The translations under genes were made by a program, and so were the position numbers. A stretch of DNA of 64,000 nucleotides from Agrobacterium tumefaciens str. B6 (GTDB lineage Bacteria; Pseudomonadota; Alphaproteobacteria; Rhizobiales; Rhizobiaceae): contig NZ_LMVK01000051.1 of assembly GCF_001541315.1 (NCBI RefSeq), positions 124,001-188,000 of the forward strand, in the 5' to 3' direction. The notes under the pieces were generated by a model. It had not been told where the DNA came from, ran no database searches, and was given only the letters and a program-made list of their open reading frames with translations. Each line of letters begins with the position of its first letter. The stretch's first letter is position 1. Positions 1-8,802 of this stretch are shown here, piece after piece.

Positions 1-839
1 TCGACGAGGCGCTGAAGCGCAATGACCGCGAAAAGCTGCTCAACGAGAAGCTGACGACGGAACTGCGCCCGACGCTGTTTCTCGCCCAGCTTTCCAACCT
101 GATGGCCGGCAACATCTCCATCGTGCACAAGGTCACCGGGTCTTCCCGCACTTTCATGGGCGAGGAAGCGGCGGGCATTTCCGCCGTCGAAACCGCATTC
201 CACCGCATTCGCTCCGGCGAATCGAGCCACGCGCTGGTGGGCGGTGCTTTCTCTGCGGAACGTCCCGACATGATCCTGCTGTTTGAAGCCATCGGTGCAC
301 ATGCGCAGGGCGGCTGGCAGCCGCTCTGGTCGCGTGGTGACCAGGACGGCGGCGGCATGGTTTCCGGTTCGCTGGGCGCCTTCCTTGTGCTGGAATCGCG
401 CAAGCACGCCAGCGAGCGTGGCGCGCGCATCTATGCCCGCATCGACGCCATCGAGGGTGATCGCGGCAGCCGTGACGAAGGCAAGATGGAAAAGCGCATG
501 GAGCGTCTGCTTGCCCCTGCCAAGGACGGCGCAGCCACTGTCATCTTCTCCGGCGCAAGCGGTTATGACGGTGTGACGGCCCGCGAGAAGGACATTCTCG
601 AAAAGGCTCTGCCAAATGCTGTCATCCGCGGTTTCGGCGGTATCACCGGCCACGGGCTGGAAGCGCAGTTCCCGCTTGGGCTGGCGCTCGCGGCGCTGAC
701 CCTTGAAAGCGGCGCGAAGGTGCCGGTTTTCGACGCGGCTGAGGAAAAACCCATGGGCGAGGCGGCCAGCGAAGCCGTCGTCACCACCGTCGGCCATGTG
801 CGCGGCGAAGGGGTCGCCGTTCTGTCCCGTGACGTGTGA
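1..839 (+). CDS. fabF2XL: Beta-ketoacyl-ACP synthase-like protein, inactive-looking partner (3' part)
   Basis: The reading frame is open from the window edge, so the N-terminus is missing. The protein has the thiolase fold of FabF-type condensing enzymes but its active site is degenerate. Against the intact KAS encoded next door, the nucleophile Cys (TACASGA) aligns with Glu in the motif EEAAGISAV. The first catalytic His (NAHGTS) aligns with Ser in GASGYDG. Only the GHGL histidine near the end remains. The alignment was done by eye. The gene ends inside the ribosome-binding region of the next KAS gene, implying translational coupling. By context (KAS, dehydrogenase and LpxXL downstream) it is the fabF2XL-type member of the rhizobial cluster that makes the very-long-chain hydroxy fatty acid of lipid A. 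I infer a structural or chain-length role beside the active KAS. Confidence 0.8.
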   Translation, partial: DEALKRNDREKLLNEKLTTELRPTLFLAQLSNLMAGNISIVHKVTGSSRTFMGEEAAGISAVETAFHRIRSGESSHALVGGAFSAERPDMILLFEAIGAHAQGGWQPLWSRGDQDGGGMVSGSLGAFLVLESRKHASERGARIYARIDAIEGDRGSRDEGKMEKRMERLLAPAKDGAATVIFSGASGYDGVTAREKDILEKALPNAVIRGFGGITGHGLEAQFPLGLALAALTLESGAKVPVFDAAEEKPMGEAASEAVVTTVGHVRGEGVAVLSRDV

Positions 840-850
840 GGAGAAAGACC

Positions 851-2134
851 ATGACTTCCAACTTCAAGGATCATCTCGGTCGTCCCATCGTTGCCGTGAC
901 CGGCATGGGCATCATCACGTCGCTCGGGCAGGGGCTTGCCGATAACTGGGCGGCGCTGACATCGGGCAAGTCGGGCATCCACAAGATCACCCGTTTCCCG
1001 ACCGAGGGGCTTTCGACGCGGATCAGCGGCACGGTGGATTTCATCGATATCCCGGTTCCGAATTCGGTCGAGCGTTCCTATGCTTTTGCGCGTGAGACCA
1101 CCATCGAGGCTCTGGCGCAGGCCGGTATATCAGGTGATTTCGACGGTCCGCTGTTTCTTGCAGCACCGCCAATCGAGCCGGAATGGAGCGCCCGTTTCGA
1201 GCTTGCCGACCGGTCTCCGCCGGCTGCCCAGCCGGGTGACGCCTATGAGCGGTTCCTGACGGCTTTCCGCCAGCGTCCCGATCCGGCATTCCAGGAAGCG
1301 GCGCTGTTCGGCGCGATTTCCGAGCGCCTTTCCGACCGTTTTGGCACGCGCGGCCTGCCGGTCACGCTTTCGACTGCCTGTGCATCTGGCGCGACCGCGA
1401 TCCAGCTTGGTGTCGAAGCAATCCGCCAGGGCCGCACCGAGCGGGCGCTGACGGTTGCGACAGACGGTTCGGTCAGCGCCGAAGCGCTGATCCGCTTCTC
1501 GTTGCTGTCGGCGCTTTCGACCCAGAACGACCCGCCGGAAAAGGCCTCCAAGCCATTCAGCAAGGACCGCGACGGTTTCGTGATCGCCGAAGGTGCGGCG
1601 ACGCTGGTGCTGGAATCGCTCGAAGCCGCCGTTGCACGCGGTGCCAAGGTTCTCGGCATCATCAAGGGCGCCGGCGAAAAGGCTGACAGCTTCCACCGCA
1701 CACGCTCTTCGCCCGATGGCGGCCCGGCGATCGCGACGATCCGCGCGGCACTTGCCGATGCGGGCGTGGCCGAAAGCGATATCGGTTATATCAACGCCCA
1801 CGGCACCTCGACGCCGGAAAACGACAAGATGGAATATGGCTCCATGCTCGCCGTCTTCGGCGAGGGCCTGAAGAACATCCCGCTGTCGTCCAACAAGTCG
1901 ATGATCGGCCATACCTTGACCGCCGCAGGCGCTGTGGAAGCGGTGTTCTCGCTGCAGACCATGCTGACCGGCACCCTGCCGCCGACAATCAACTACAACA
2001 ATCCCGATCCGACCATCACGCTCGACGTGGTGCCGAATGTGAAGCGGGATGCTCAGGTGAGCGCGGTTCTGTCCAACTCCTTCGGATTTGGCGGGCAGAA
2101 TGCAAGCCTTGTCATGACGCGGGAACCGGCCTGA
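851..2134 (+). CDS. fabF1XL: Beta-ketoacyl-ACP synthase II (VLCFA synthesis)
   Basis: A condensing enzyme of 427 residues that extends acyl-ACP with malonyl-ACP, probably on the dedicated carrier AcpXL to build the C28 acyl chain of lipid A. The full Cys-His-His triad is present: Cys177 in TACASGA, His317 in NAHGTSTPEND and His354 in SMIGHTLTAAG. The length matches FabF (about 410-430). I chose ATG 851 because GAGGAGAAAG lies just upstream; an in-frame GTG at 836 would leave no spacing. It overlaps nothing but follows the degenerate KAS by 11 bases. The context makes it the fabF1XL-type enzyme rather than housekeeping fabF, which normally sits beside acpP and fabG. Confidence 0.9.
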   Translation: MTSNFKDHLGRPIVAVTGMGIITSLGQGLADNWAALTSGKSGIHKITRFPTEGLSTRISGTVDFIDIPVPNSVERSYAFARETTIEALAQAGISGDFDGPLFLAAPPIEPEWSARFELADRSPPAAQPGDAYERFLTAFRQRPDPAFQEAALFGAISERLSDRFGTRGLPVTLSTACASGATAIQLGVEAIRQGRTERALTVATDGSVSAEALIRFSLLSALSTQNDPPEKASKPFSKDRDGFVIAEGAATLVLESLEAAVARGAKVLGIIKGAGEKADSFHRTRSSPDGGPAIATIRAALADAGVAESDIGYINAHGTSTPENDKMEYGSMLAVFGEGLKNIPLSSNKSMIGHTLTAAGAVEAVFSLQTMLTGTLPPTINYNNPDPTITLDVVPNVKRDAQVSAVLSNSFGFGGQNASLVMTREPA

Positions 2135-2153
2135 CCGGTTTCACCACTAACAG

Positions 2154-2184
2154 GAGCGTTTTCGCTTGAATTGCGAAAACGCTC
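2154..2184. repeat. Perfect 12-bp inverted repeat within the lipid A operon
   Basis: Arms 2154-2165 and 2173-2184 (GAGCGTTTTCGC and its complement) flank a 7-base loop. It lies 20 bases after the fabF1XL stop. No clean T-run follows, so it is more likely an mRNA processing or stability hairpin, or a dispersed palindrome, than a strong terminator. It could lower expression of the two downstream genes. Confidence 0.6.
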
Positions 2185-2279
2185 TCGCTTCTTTGATTAC
2201 GCATTCCGGCCGCAAAACCGTTACAGAGGTTTGCTGGAATAGCCCTTTAGATAAACGCCCTCGGGCGAAGGACTGATAT

Positions 2280-3308
2280 ATGCGCGCTCTTCAACTCGTG
2301 GACGACCGGAAGCTCGAAAAAGTGGACCTGCCCGAACCGGATGCTCCGGCACCGGGCGAGGTGACGCTGCGCGTCAAGGCGGTTGCGCTCAACCACATCG
2401 ATGTGTGGGGCTGGCGCGGCATGGCTTTCGCCAAGCGCAAGATGCCGCTCACCATCGGTGCGGAAGCCTCCGGCGTGGTCGAAGCCATCGGTCCGGGCGT
2501 GTCGAACGTGCTGCCCGGCCAGCTCGTCGCAATCTATGGCGCGCGCACCTGCGGGCTGTGCAAACCCTGCCGCGAAGGCCGTGACAATCTGTGCGAACAT
2601 GTGCAGGGCGTTCACGGTTTCCATCTCGATGGTTTTGCCCAGGAAAAGATCAATATTCCCGCCCGCCAGCTCGTGCCCGCACCGCATGGCGTCGATGCCG
2701 TTGCGGCTGCCCTCGCACCTGTCACCTTCGGCACGGTCGAGCACATGCTGTTCGACAATGCCAAGCTCGAATCCGGTGAGACGATCCTCGTGCATGCCGG
2801 CGGTTCCGGCATCGGCACGGCGGCGATCCAGCTTGCCAAGAAGATGGGCTGCACCGTCATCACCACCGTCGGCTCCGACGACAAGATCGAACGGGCGAAG
2901 GCTCTGGGTGCCGACCACGTCATCAACTACAGGACCGACCGTTTTGAAGGCGTCGTGCGCAAGCTGACGAAAAAGAAGGGCGTCGACGTTGTATTCGAAC
3001 ATGTTGGCAAGGACACCTGGGCGGGCTCGATGTTCTCGCTGAAGCGCGGCGGCCGTCTCGTCACCTGCGGTTCTACGTCTGGTGTCTCCACCGATATCAA
3101 CCTGATGATGCTGTTCCAGCAGCAGCTGAAGCTGCTCGGCTCCTTCGGCTGCCGTATGGAAAACATGGCCAACGCCATGCAGAAGATGGCGCGTGGCATC
3201 GTGCATCCTGTTATCGACACCGAAGTCACCTTCGACGATATCGACCGGGCGCTGGAACGTATGGAGACGCGTCAGGTGTTCGGTAAAATCGTTCTGCGGA
3301 TGGATTGA
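2280..3308 (+). CDS. Zinc-type medium-chain alcohol dehydrogenase (VLCFA cluster)
   Basis: Medium-chain dehydrogenase/reductase of 342 residues. The N-terminal GroES-like domain carries the structural-zinc cysteines in TCGLCKPCREGRDNLC (about 81-96). The Rossmann part has the dinucleotide loop HAGGSGIGTAAIQLAKKMG (about residues 167-185). GAAGGA precedes ATG 2280 and the stop overlaps the lpxXL start (TTGA). In the rhizobial VLCFA cluster an adh gene sits in exactly this place between fabF1XL and lpxXL. Its substrate is not proven; it may act on the keto or enoyl stage of the long chain, or on the omega-1 hydroxyl. The family call is firm, the substrate is inference. Confidence 0.85.
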   Translation: MRALQLVDDRKLEKVDLPEPDAPAPGEVTLRVKAVALNHIDVWGWRGMAFAKRKMPLTIGAEASGVVEAIGPGVSNVLPGQLVAIYGARTCGLCKPCREGRDNLCEHVQGVHGFHLDGFAQEKINIPARQLVPAPHGVDAVAAALAPVTFGTVEHMLFDNAKLESGETILVHAGGSGIGTAAIQLAKKMGCTVITTVGSDDKIERAKALGADHVINYRTDRFEGVVRKLTKKKGVDVVFEHVGKDTWAGSMFSLKRGGRLVTCGSTSGVSTDINLMMLFQQQLKLLGSFGCRMENMANAMQKMARGIVHPVIDTEVTFDDIDRALERMETRQVFGKIVLRMD

Positions 3309-4243
3309 CCGTCTTGAAGCTTTTCCTGACACGGATCGTCCTGAAACTGGACCACTTCCGGCAGTGGCTGATCGCGACATTCGCCTTCGGCCTTCTCAAC
3401 CTGCTGAAGCTCTTCCCCGCCGATGCGGGCATTCGCGCCGCCGACCGGCTGGCGCGCTGGGTGGGGCCGAAGACTGGTCGCCACAAGCTGATGCTTTATA
3501 ATCTGGCACGCGCCTTTCCGGAGAAGTCAGAGGAAGAGCGGCTTGCGATCGCCATGGACAGCTGGGCCAATATGGGCCGGCTTGCGGCGGAATATGTGTT
3601 TCTCGACCGGCTGTTCGATTTCGATCCGGAAAAGAACGAGCCGGGCCGCATCGAGGTCGAGGGCACCTCGACCTTCCTCGAACTGCGCGACAATCCGCGA
3701 CCCTTCATCGTCTTTACCGCCCATAGCGGCAATTTCGAGCTGCTGCCGGTTGCCGGCTCGGCTTTTGGTCTCGATGTGACGGTGTTGTTCCGGCCGCCCA
3801 ACAATCCCTTCGTGGCTGACAAGGTTTTCAATTTCCGCAAGGAGCGCATGGGTAATCTCGTGCCCTCGCATGCCGGCTCTTCCTTCGCGCTGGCGCGACA
3901 GCTGGAAAAGGGTGGCGGCGTGGGCGTGCTCGTCGATCAGAAATTCGGCAAGGGGCTGACGACGAAATTTTTCGGCCTTGAGGTTCGTACCAATCCGCTT
4001 CTCGCCAAGCTGGTGCGGCAGTTCAACTGCGATGTTTATCCTGCCCGCTGCGTGCGTCTTCCGGATAATCGCTACAGGCTGGAAATAGAGCCCAGGGTTG
4101 AAATTCCGCGCGATGAGAAGGGCAATGTCGATATTCAGGCGACGGCGCAGCTTCTGAACGACAAGGTGGAAAGCTGGGTGCGCGAATACCCCGGACAATG
4201 GCTGTGGTATCACGACCGCTGGGACGTGAAGCATCAGATTTGA
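3305..4243 (+). CDS. lpxXL: Lipid A very-long-chain acyltransferase
   Basis: Member of the LpxL/HtrB lysophospholipid acyltransferase family, 312 residues, membrane-associated at the cytoplasmic face. The HX4E catalytic motif is HSGNFE (His140, Glu145), and a hydrophobic N-terminal segment (about residues 20-38) probably anchors it. It transfers the 27-hydroxyoctacosanoyl chain from AcpXL to the lipid A precursor in rhizobia. The start is TTG 3305, overlapping the previous stop by four bases, which signals translational coupling. It is the last gene of the cluster; the next gene is 278 bases away. Confidence 0.88.
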   Translation: MTVLKLFLTRIVLKLDHFRQWLIATFAFGLLNLLKLFPADAGIRAADRLARWVGPKTGRHKLMLYNLARAFPEKSEEERLAIAMDSWANMGRLAAEYVFLDRLFDFDPEKNEPGRIEVEGTSTFLELRDNPRPFIVFTAHSGNFELLPVAGSAFGLDVTVLFRPPNNPFVADKVFNFRKERMGNLVPSHAGSSFALARQLEKGGGVGVLVDQKFGKGLTTKFFGLEVRTNPLLAKLVRQFNCDVYPARCVRLPDNRYRLEIEPRVEIPRDEKGNVDIQATAQLLNDKVESWVREYPGQWLWYHDRWDVKHQI

Positions 4244-4521
4244 CGGGATCGTGTGCGGCCGGATTTTCGGCGATTCTCACGAAATTCGACGGGAAAATCG
4301 TGCGTTTCGGTACTTTTCCATATTTGCGGAACCTCATTTTTCGTTCATGGATTATCGAAATTGAAAAATTAGCGGCTGCTGTGATATTTTGAACAACAAT
4401 CCTCGCGGCGTTCCTGCGTTTCGTTACGTCATTTTTAAGCGCAAAGACGCTACAATCAGGGGATAAAGGCTTAATCCGTTCGCATAGGTAGCGGGGTTAT
4501 GCCCGTTCAGGGAGAGTTGGG

Positions 4522-5217
4522 TTGAAAGATTTGATTGAGTTGTTCTGGCTGCGTTATACGGAACTGCAATCTGCCGTTGGTAAAAACGAAGCCGACAAGA
4601 TTGCCGTGCTGGAACGTGAACTGGAACAGCTCCTCGAGCGGGTTGTCGGACGCAAGACAGAAAACTCCGAAGATATCCGCGAGCAGTTCCGTTTTGCCAT
4701 CGATCTCCTTAACCACGAGGCGGAAGACCTTGGCTGCGTGCAGCGCAACTCCGAGCTTCTTCGCACCCTTGTCGATCGCTACGTCGGCATGCCGTCAAAG
4801 GCGAAGGTCGTCGGTGACGAGGACGAAGACACTCTGGCGTGGCATCACCGCCATCTGATCCTCGATGAGGATATGCTCAACGATCTCGACGAGCCGGTGG
4901 TGATCGTTTCCCCTGGCTACCGCGTTTCCTTCGCCAATGCTCTCGATGCATTTCAGCGCAATGCCCCGGAAGGGCTTGTCGGCTGCCATATCGCCGAACT
5001 TGTCGGCGTTCACCGGTTCCAGAACAATCTCAGGGAAAAGCTCGACAATTGCTTCAAGGGCGATACGTCGAAATATACCTATGCGGAAGATCAGAATGGC
5101 CGCACGGTCGTCAAGTCGCTGGAAATGTCGCCGTGCTACTCGTCCGCCTACAAGCTCGTAGGTGCGATGGTGGTGATCCGCGAAATCGCCGATCGCCGTC
5201 GCCGCGCCGCTGGCTGA
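4522..5217 (+). CDS. PAS-domain protein of unknown function
   Basis: A soluble protein of 231 residues. The first half (about 1-95) is charged and helical, probably coiled coil, with runs such as ELEQLLERVVGRK. The second half (about 110-225) reads as a PAS sensor fold, with LNDLDEPVVIVSPGYRVSFAN as its opening strand and VGAMVVIREI as its closing strand. There is no kinase, cyclase or DNA-binding output domain, so it may work by dimerisation with a partner. The start is TTG 4522 after GGAGAG. It stands alone, with 278 bases upstream and a convergent permease gene downstream. I do not recognise a more precise function. Confidence 0.7.
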   Translation: MKDLIELFWLRYTELQSAVGKNEADKIAVLERELEQLLERVVGRKTENSEDIREQFRFAIDLLNHEAEDLGCVQRNSELLRTLVDRYVGMPSKAKVVGDEDEDTLAWHHRHLILDEDMLNDLDEPVVIVSPGYRVSFANALDAFQRNAPEGLVGCHIAELVGVHRFQNNLREKLDNCFKGDTSKYTYAEDQNGRTVVKSLEMSPCYSSAYKLVGAMVVIREIADRRRRAAG

Positions 5218-5273
5218 GGCAGCAGGGCGCCTTCCCATTGTCGGAATGACGGGAAAAGGCGCTCCACCATCCC

Positions 5274-6077
5274 TTATTTCGGGAATATGGTTTCCCAGAC
5301 AGTGGCGATCGACCAGGCGGACGATGCGTCGACAAGAAGCTTCGTCGCCATGGCAAGGCATGACAGGACGAGCAGCGGGCGGATGATCTTTGCGCCGTTT
5401 TTCATCGCGAAACGGGATCCGATCTGCGCGCCGATGAACTGGCCGACCCCCATGGCCAGGCCGAGCTTCCACAAAACCGCGCCACCCATTGCAAAGACGA
5501 GAAAGCCGCCGAAATTCGAACCGAGGTTGAGAAGCTTCGTGTGGGCGGTCGCCTTCAGCATTCCGAAACCGGCAAGACCCACAAAGGCCAGCATGTAGAA
5601 GGACCCAGCGCCAGGGCCGAAAACACCGTCGTAAAAACCGATCAGCGGCGCGACCGCAAGCCCGAACACGAAGGGCGTGATGCGGCGGTGGCTGTCGATA
5701 TCGCTGAGCTGCGGCTTGAAGGCAAAATAAAGCGCGATCGCAATCAACAGGAACGGCATGATGGCGCGCATGAGATCGGCCGGCACGAAGGCGGCTGTCA
5801 GCGCGCCGAGCATCCCGCCGGCCATGGCCATCAGCGCCATCGGCAATTGTTCTTTGAGATTCACATGGCCGCGTCTGGCATAGGCAAGGGTCGCAGAGGC
5901 GGAACCAAACTGCGCCTGCAGCTTGTTCGTGCCGAGCGTATCGAGCGGGGCGATGCCCATGATCATCATTGCGGGAATGACGATGAGGCCACCACCACCG
6001 GCGATGGAATCGATAAATCCGGCAAAGATGGCGACGCAGAAGAGAACGATAAAAACGTTGAGGGCGATGTCTTGCAC
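5274..6077 (-). CDS. TauE/SafE family sulfite/anion permease
   Basis: Integral membrane protein of 267 residues with about seven to eight hydrophobic segments. The family signature is near the N-terminus: DSIAGGGGLIVIPAMMIMG, followed by GTNKLQAQFGSASATLAYARRG. TauE/SafE proteins export sulfite, sulfonates or organic anions across the inner membrane; the substrate cannot be read from the sequence. The likely start is GTG 6077, with no clear ribosome-binding site, so the first residues are uncertain. It is transcribed divergently from the nucleoside hydrolase. Confidence 0.85.
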   Translation of the reverse strand: MQDIALNVFIVLFCVAIFAGFIDSIAGGGGLIVIPAMMIMGIAPLDTLGTNKLQAQFGSASATLAYARRGHVNLKEQLPMALMAMAGGMLGALTAAFVPADLMRAIMPFLLIAIALYFAFKPQLSDIDSHRRITPFVFGLAVAPLIGFYDGVFGPGAGSFYMLAFVGLAGFGMLKATAHTKLLNLGSNFGGFLVFAMGGAVLWKLGLAMGVGQFIGAQIGSRFAMKNGAKIIRPLLVLSCLAMATKLLVDASSAWSIATVWETIFPK

Positions 6078-6258
6078 TGGGAATGTCCGGGCAGGCGAAG
6101 GAGAGGGCTTCTTCTTTCACCGAAAGGGCCACGGCGCAATCTCTTTCTGTGCGTTCGGCTGCGGGCGGGGGGATTGCGGTGTTGCCGCTTATCGTTATGT
6201 TTCCGTGGCGCGTCGCCGGAAGGACGGATGGCGCTTGAGACATATGGATGAGGGCATT

Positions 6259-7218
6259 ATGCATAAAGTGATATTCGATACGGACCCCGGTGTGGATGAC
6301 GCCATGGCGCTTCTGTTCCTGCACCGCCATCCCGATATCGATCTGATCGGCGTTACCACCGTTTTCGGCAATGCGCCCATTGATATCACCACCCGCAATG
6401 CGCTCTTCCTGAAGCGGGAATGGCAGATGACAGCACCGGTCGCCAGGGGCGCCGGCGTGACCTTCGATCCCGCCCGCAAGGAAGGCCACTGGCCGACCTT
6501 CATCCATGGCGAAAACGGCCTCGGCGATATCGATATCCCTGAGACCATCGATCTGCCGCTCGACCCGCGCCCCGCACATCGTTTCATCATCGAGACGGTA
6601 AAGGCCAATCCCGGTGAGGTGACGCTGATTGCCGTCGGTCGCATGACCAATCTGGCGCTGGCGCTCAGCGAAGAACCTGACTTCGCGGCGCTGGTGAAGG
6701 AGGTGATCGTCATGGGCGGCGCCTTCGACATGAACGGCAATGTGTCGCCGGCGGCCGAGGCTAATATTCACGGCGATCCTGAAGCGGCCGATCTCGTCTT
6801 CACCGCGCCCTGGCGCGTGATCGTCGTCGGTCTCGATGTGACGATGAAAACGGTGATGACCAGCGCCTTCATGGCTGACATGGCAAAGGCCGGCGGCAAG
6901 CCGGTGCAGCTGCTTTCGGACCTGTCGCAGTTCTACATCGATTTCTACAAGACCCGCACCGGCGACGGCATGGTGGTGCATGACAGCTGCGCCTGCGTCT
7001 ATCTTGTGGCGCCTGAGCTTTTTGAAACCCGCAACGGCCCGGTACGCGTCGTCTGCGGCGGGCTTGCCGACGGCCAGACGATCCAGAAGCCGGATGGCCG
7101 CGCCTTTCCGCCGGGGGACCCGGGTGGGCATCCGCGCCAGCTCGTCTGCACAAATATCGAGCCGGAGCGCGTGCTTTCGGTCATCCGTGCCGCAATTGTG
7201 ACAGGGGAGCGCGGCTGA
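6259..7218 (+). CDS. Nucleoside hydrolase (inosine-uridine preferring family)
   Basis: A 319-residue enzyme that cleaves the N-glycosidic bond of ribonucleosides. The calcium-binding signature DTDPGVDDAM lies at residues 6-15, and a later VHDSCAC segment (about residue 240) carries the conserved His-Asp of the active site. I chose ATG 6259 because GAGG lies five bases upstream and it places the signature where the family has it; ATG 6244 is a possible alternative. It probably salvages purine or pyrimidine nucleosides. It shares an upstream region with the divergent permease gene. The exact nucleoside preference cannot be told. Confidence 0.88.
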   Translation: MHKVIFDTDPGVDDAMALLFLHRHPDIDLIGVTTVFGNAPIDITTRNALFLKREWQMTAPVARGAGVTFDPARKEGHWPTFIHGENGLGDIDIPETIDLPLDPRPAHRFIIETVKANPGEVTLIAVGRMTNLALALSEEPDFAALVKEVIVMGGAFDMNGNVSPAAEANIHGDPEAADLVFTAPWRVIVVGLDVTMKTVMTSAFMADMAKAGGKPVQLLSDLSQFYIDFYKTRTGDGMVVHDSCACVYLVAPELFETRNGPVRVVCGGLADGQTIQKPDGRAFPPGDPGGHPRQLVCTNIEPERVLSVIRAAIVTGERG

Positions 7219-7520
7219 AGGGCGGGAATGGCCGTTCTTGAGCATGGCTTGCCTTGCATTTTCCAAGAATCTGGCGTTATGCAAGTTCCCTGATCGTAGT
7301 GCGCGATCCGCCATGCCTGAGGGGCTGAAAAGGCCGTGCCGGAAGGACGGGCGGATGGCCGCTATGCGGCGTGGGCCAAGAAAACCCCTGTAGGTTTTCC
7401 CGTGCTTTGCGCTACAATGAATAACGCCTGCCGGGTCGGTTCGTGTCGGCGGCGTTTAACAACAAAAAACGAACCTTCGTTATGGACCGGAAGAACCGGT
7501 CCATTCCCATGAGGAAAGAG
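7219..7520. other. Non-coding gap before the aminotransferase gene
   Basis: About 300 bases without a supported gene. It should hold the promoter of the aminotransferase gene. A short inverted repeat (CTTGCAT at 7253 and ATGCAAG at 7279) is visible but is not a terminator. The aminotransferase frame stays open through the last 80 bases, so a longer N-terminus starting at GTG 7443 or ATG 7482 cannot be excluded. Confidence 0.4.
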
Positions 7521-8741
7521 ATGGAAGAGTTTCATAAGGTCCGGCGTCTGCCGCAATACGTCTTCGAACAGGTCAACCGTTTGAAAGCGAGCGCGCGAGC
7601 GGCCGGGGCCGATATCATCGATCTCGGCATGGGCAATCCCGACCTTCCGACCCCCAAGGCGATCGTCGACAAGCTTTGCGAGGTCGTTCAGGATCCGCGT
7701 ACCCATCGTTATTCCTCCTCCAAGGGCATTCCAGGCCTTCGCCGCGCGCAGGCCGGTTATTATGCCCGCCGTTTCGGCGTGAAGCTGAACCCCGATACGC
7801 AGGTCGTCGCGACCCTCGGCTCCAAGGAAGGCTTCGCCAATATGGCGCAGGCCATCACCGCGCCGGGCGACGTCATCCTGTGTCCGAACCCGACCTATCC
7901 GATCCATGCCTTCGGTTTCCTGATGGCGGGCGGTGTTATCCGTTCGATGAATGTCGAGCCTGATGACAGTTTCTTTGGCCCGCTGGAGCGCGCCGTGCGC
8001 CACTCCATCCCGAAGCCGCTGGCGCTGATCGTCAACTACCCGTCGAACCCGACGGCGCATGTCGCCTCGCTTGATTTCTACAAGGACGTGATCGCCTTTG
8101 CGAAGAAGCACGAGATCATTGTGTTGTCCGACCTTGCCTATTCGGAGATCTATTTCGACGACAACAATCCGCCGCCTTCGGTTCTGGAAGTTCCCGGTGC
8201 AATCGACGTTGCGGTGGAATTCACCTCCATGTCGAAGACCTTCTCCATGCCAGGCTGGCGTATGGGCTTTGCCGTCGGCAACGAGCGGCTGATCGCGGCG
8301 CTGACGCGTGTGAAGTCCTATCTCGACTACGGCGCCTTCACGCCGATCCAGGTTGCGGCAACGCATGCGCTGAACGGTGACGGCTCTGACATTGCCGAAG
8401 TGCGCAATGTCTATCGCCGCCGTCGCGATGTCATGGTCGACACGTTCGGCAAGGCCGGCTTCGAGGTTCCGCCGCCGGCGGCGACCATGTTCGCCTGGGC
8501 GAAAATCCCGGAAAAGTTCCGCCATCTCGGCAGCCTGGAATTCTCCAAGCTTCTGGTCGAGAAGGCCGATATTGCCGTTGCTCCCGGCATCGGCTTTGGC
8601 GAGATGGGCGATGATTACGTCCGTCTCGCGCTCGTGGAAAACGAGCACCGAATTCGTCAGGCAGCGCGCAATCTGAAGCGTTTCCTGTCGAGCGCAGACG
8701 AAACGATGCACAACGTCGTTTCGCTTAACGCCCACAGATAA
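7521..8741 (+). CDS. Class I/II pyridoxal-phosphate aminotransferase (AlaC-like)
   Basis: Fold-type I aminotransferase of 406 residues. The PLP lysine is Lys239 in SMSKTFSMPGWRMGF, preceded by NYPSNPTAHV (substrate and PLP phosphate loop) and LSDLAYSEIYFD. The opening MGNPDLPTPKAIVDKL is typical of AlaC/LL-diaminopimelate aminotransferase-like enzymes. I chose ATG 7521 because AGGAAAGAG sits just upstream; longer versions start at 7509, 7482 or 7443. It is followed after 61 bases by homoserine dehydrogenase, so a role in amino-acid synthesis (alanine or the aspartate family) is likely. The exact amino donor is not certain. Confidence 0.87.
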   Translation: MEEFHKVRRLPQYVFEQVNRLKASARAAGADIIDLGMGNPDLPTPKAIVDKLCEVVQDPRTHRYSSSKGIPGLRRAQAGYYARRFGVKLNPDTQVVATLGSKEGFANMAQAITAPGDVILCPNPTYPIHAFGFLMAGGVIRSMNVEPDDSFFGPLERAVRHSIPKPLALIVNYPSNPTAHVASLDFYKDVIAFAKKHEIIVLSDLAYSEIYFDDNNPPPSVLEVPGAIDVAVEFTSMSKTFSMPGWRMGFAVGNERLIAALTRVKSYLDYGAFTPIQVAATHALNGDGSDIAEVRNVYRRRRDVMVDTFGKAGFEVPPPAATMFAWAKIPEKFRHLGSLEFSKLLVEKADIAVAPGIGFGEMGDDYVRLALVENEHRIRQAARNLKRFLSSADETMHNVVSLNAHR

Positions 8742-8802
8742 GGGCAACCGAAGGCGGCCGGGCCTCGGCCGCCACCATCACCAGCAAATCAGGAACATAC
8801 CC

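Noticed and set aside
4795-7314. An 839-codon open frame on the minus strand
   Set aside because: It runs antisense or out of frame through the PAS protein, the permease and the nucleoside hydrolase, which all have clear family motifs. Its translation is Arg/His-rich and without domains, typical of a GC-rich shadow frame.
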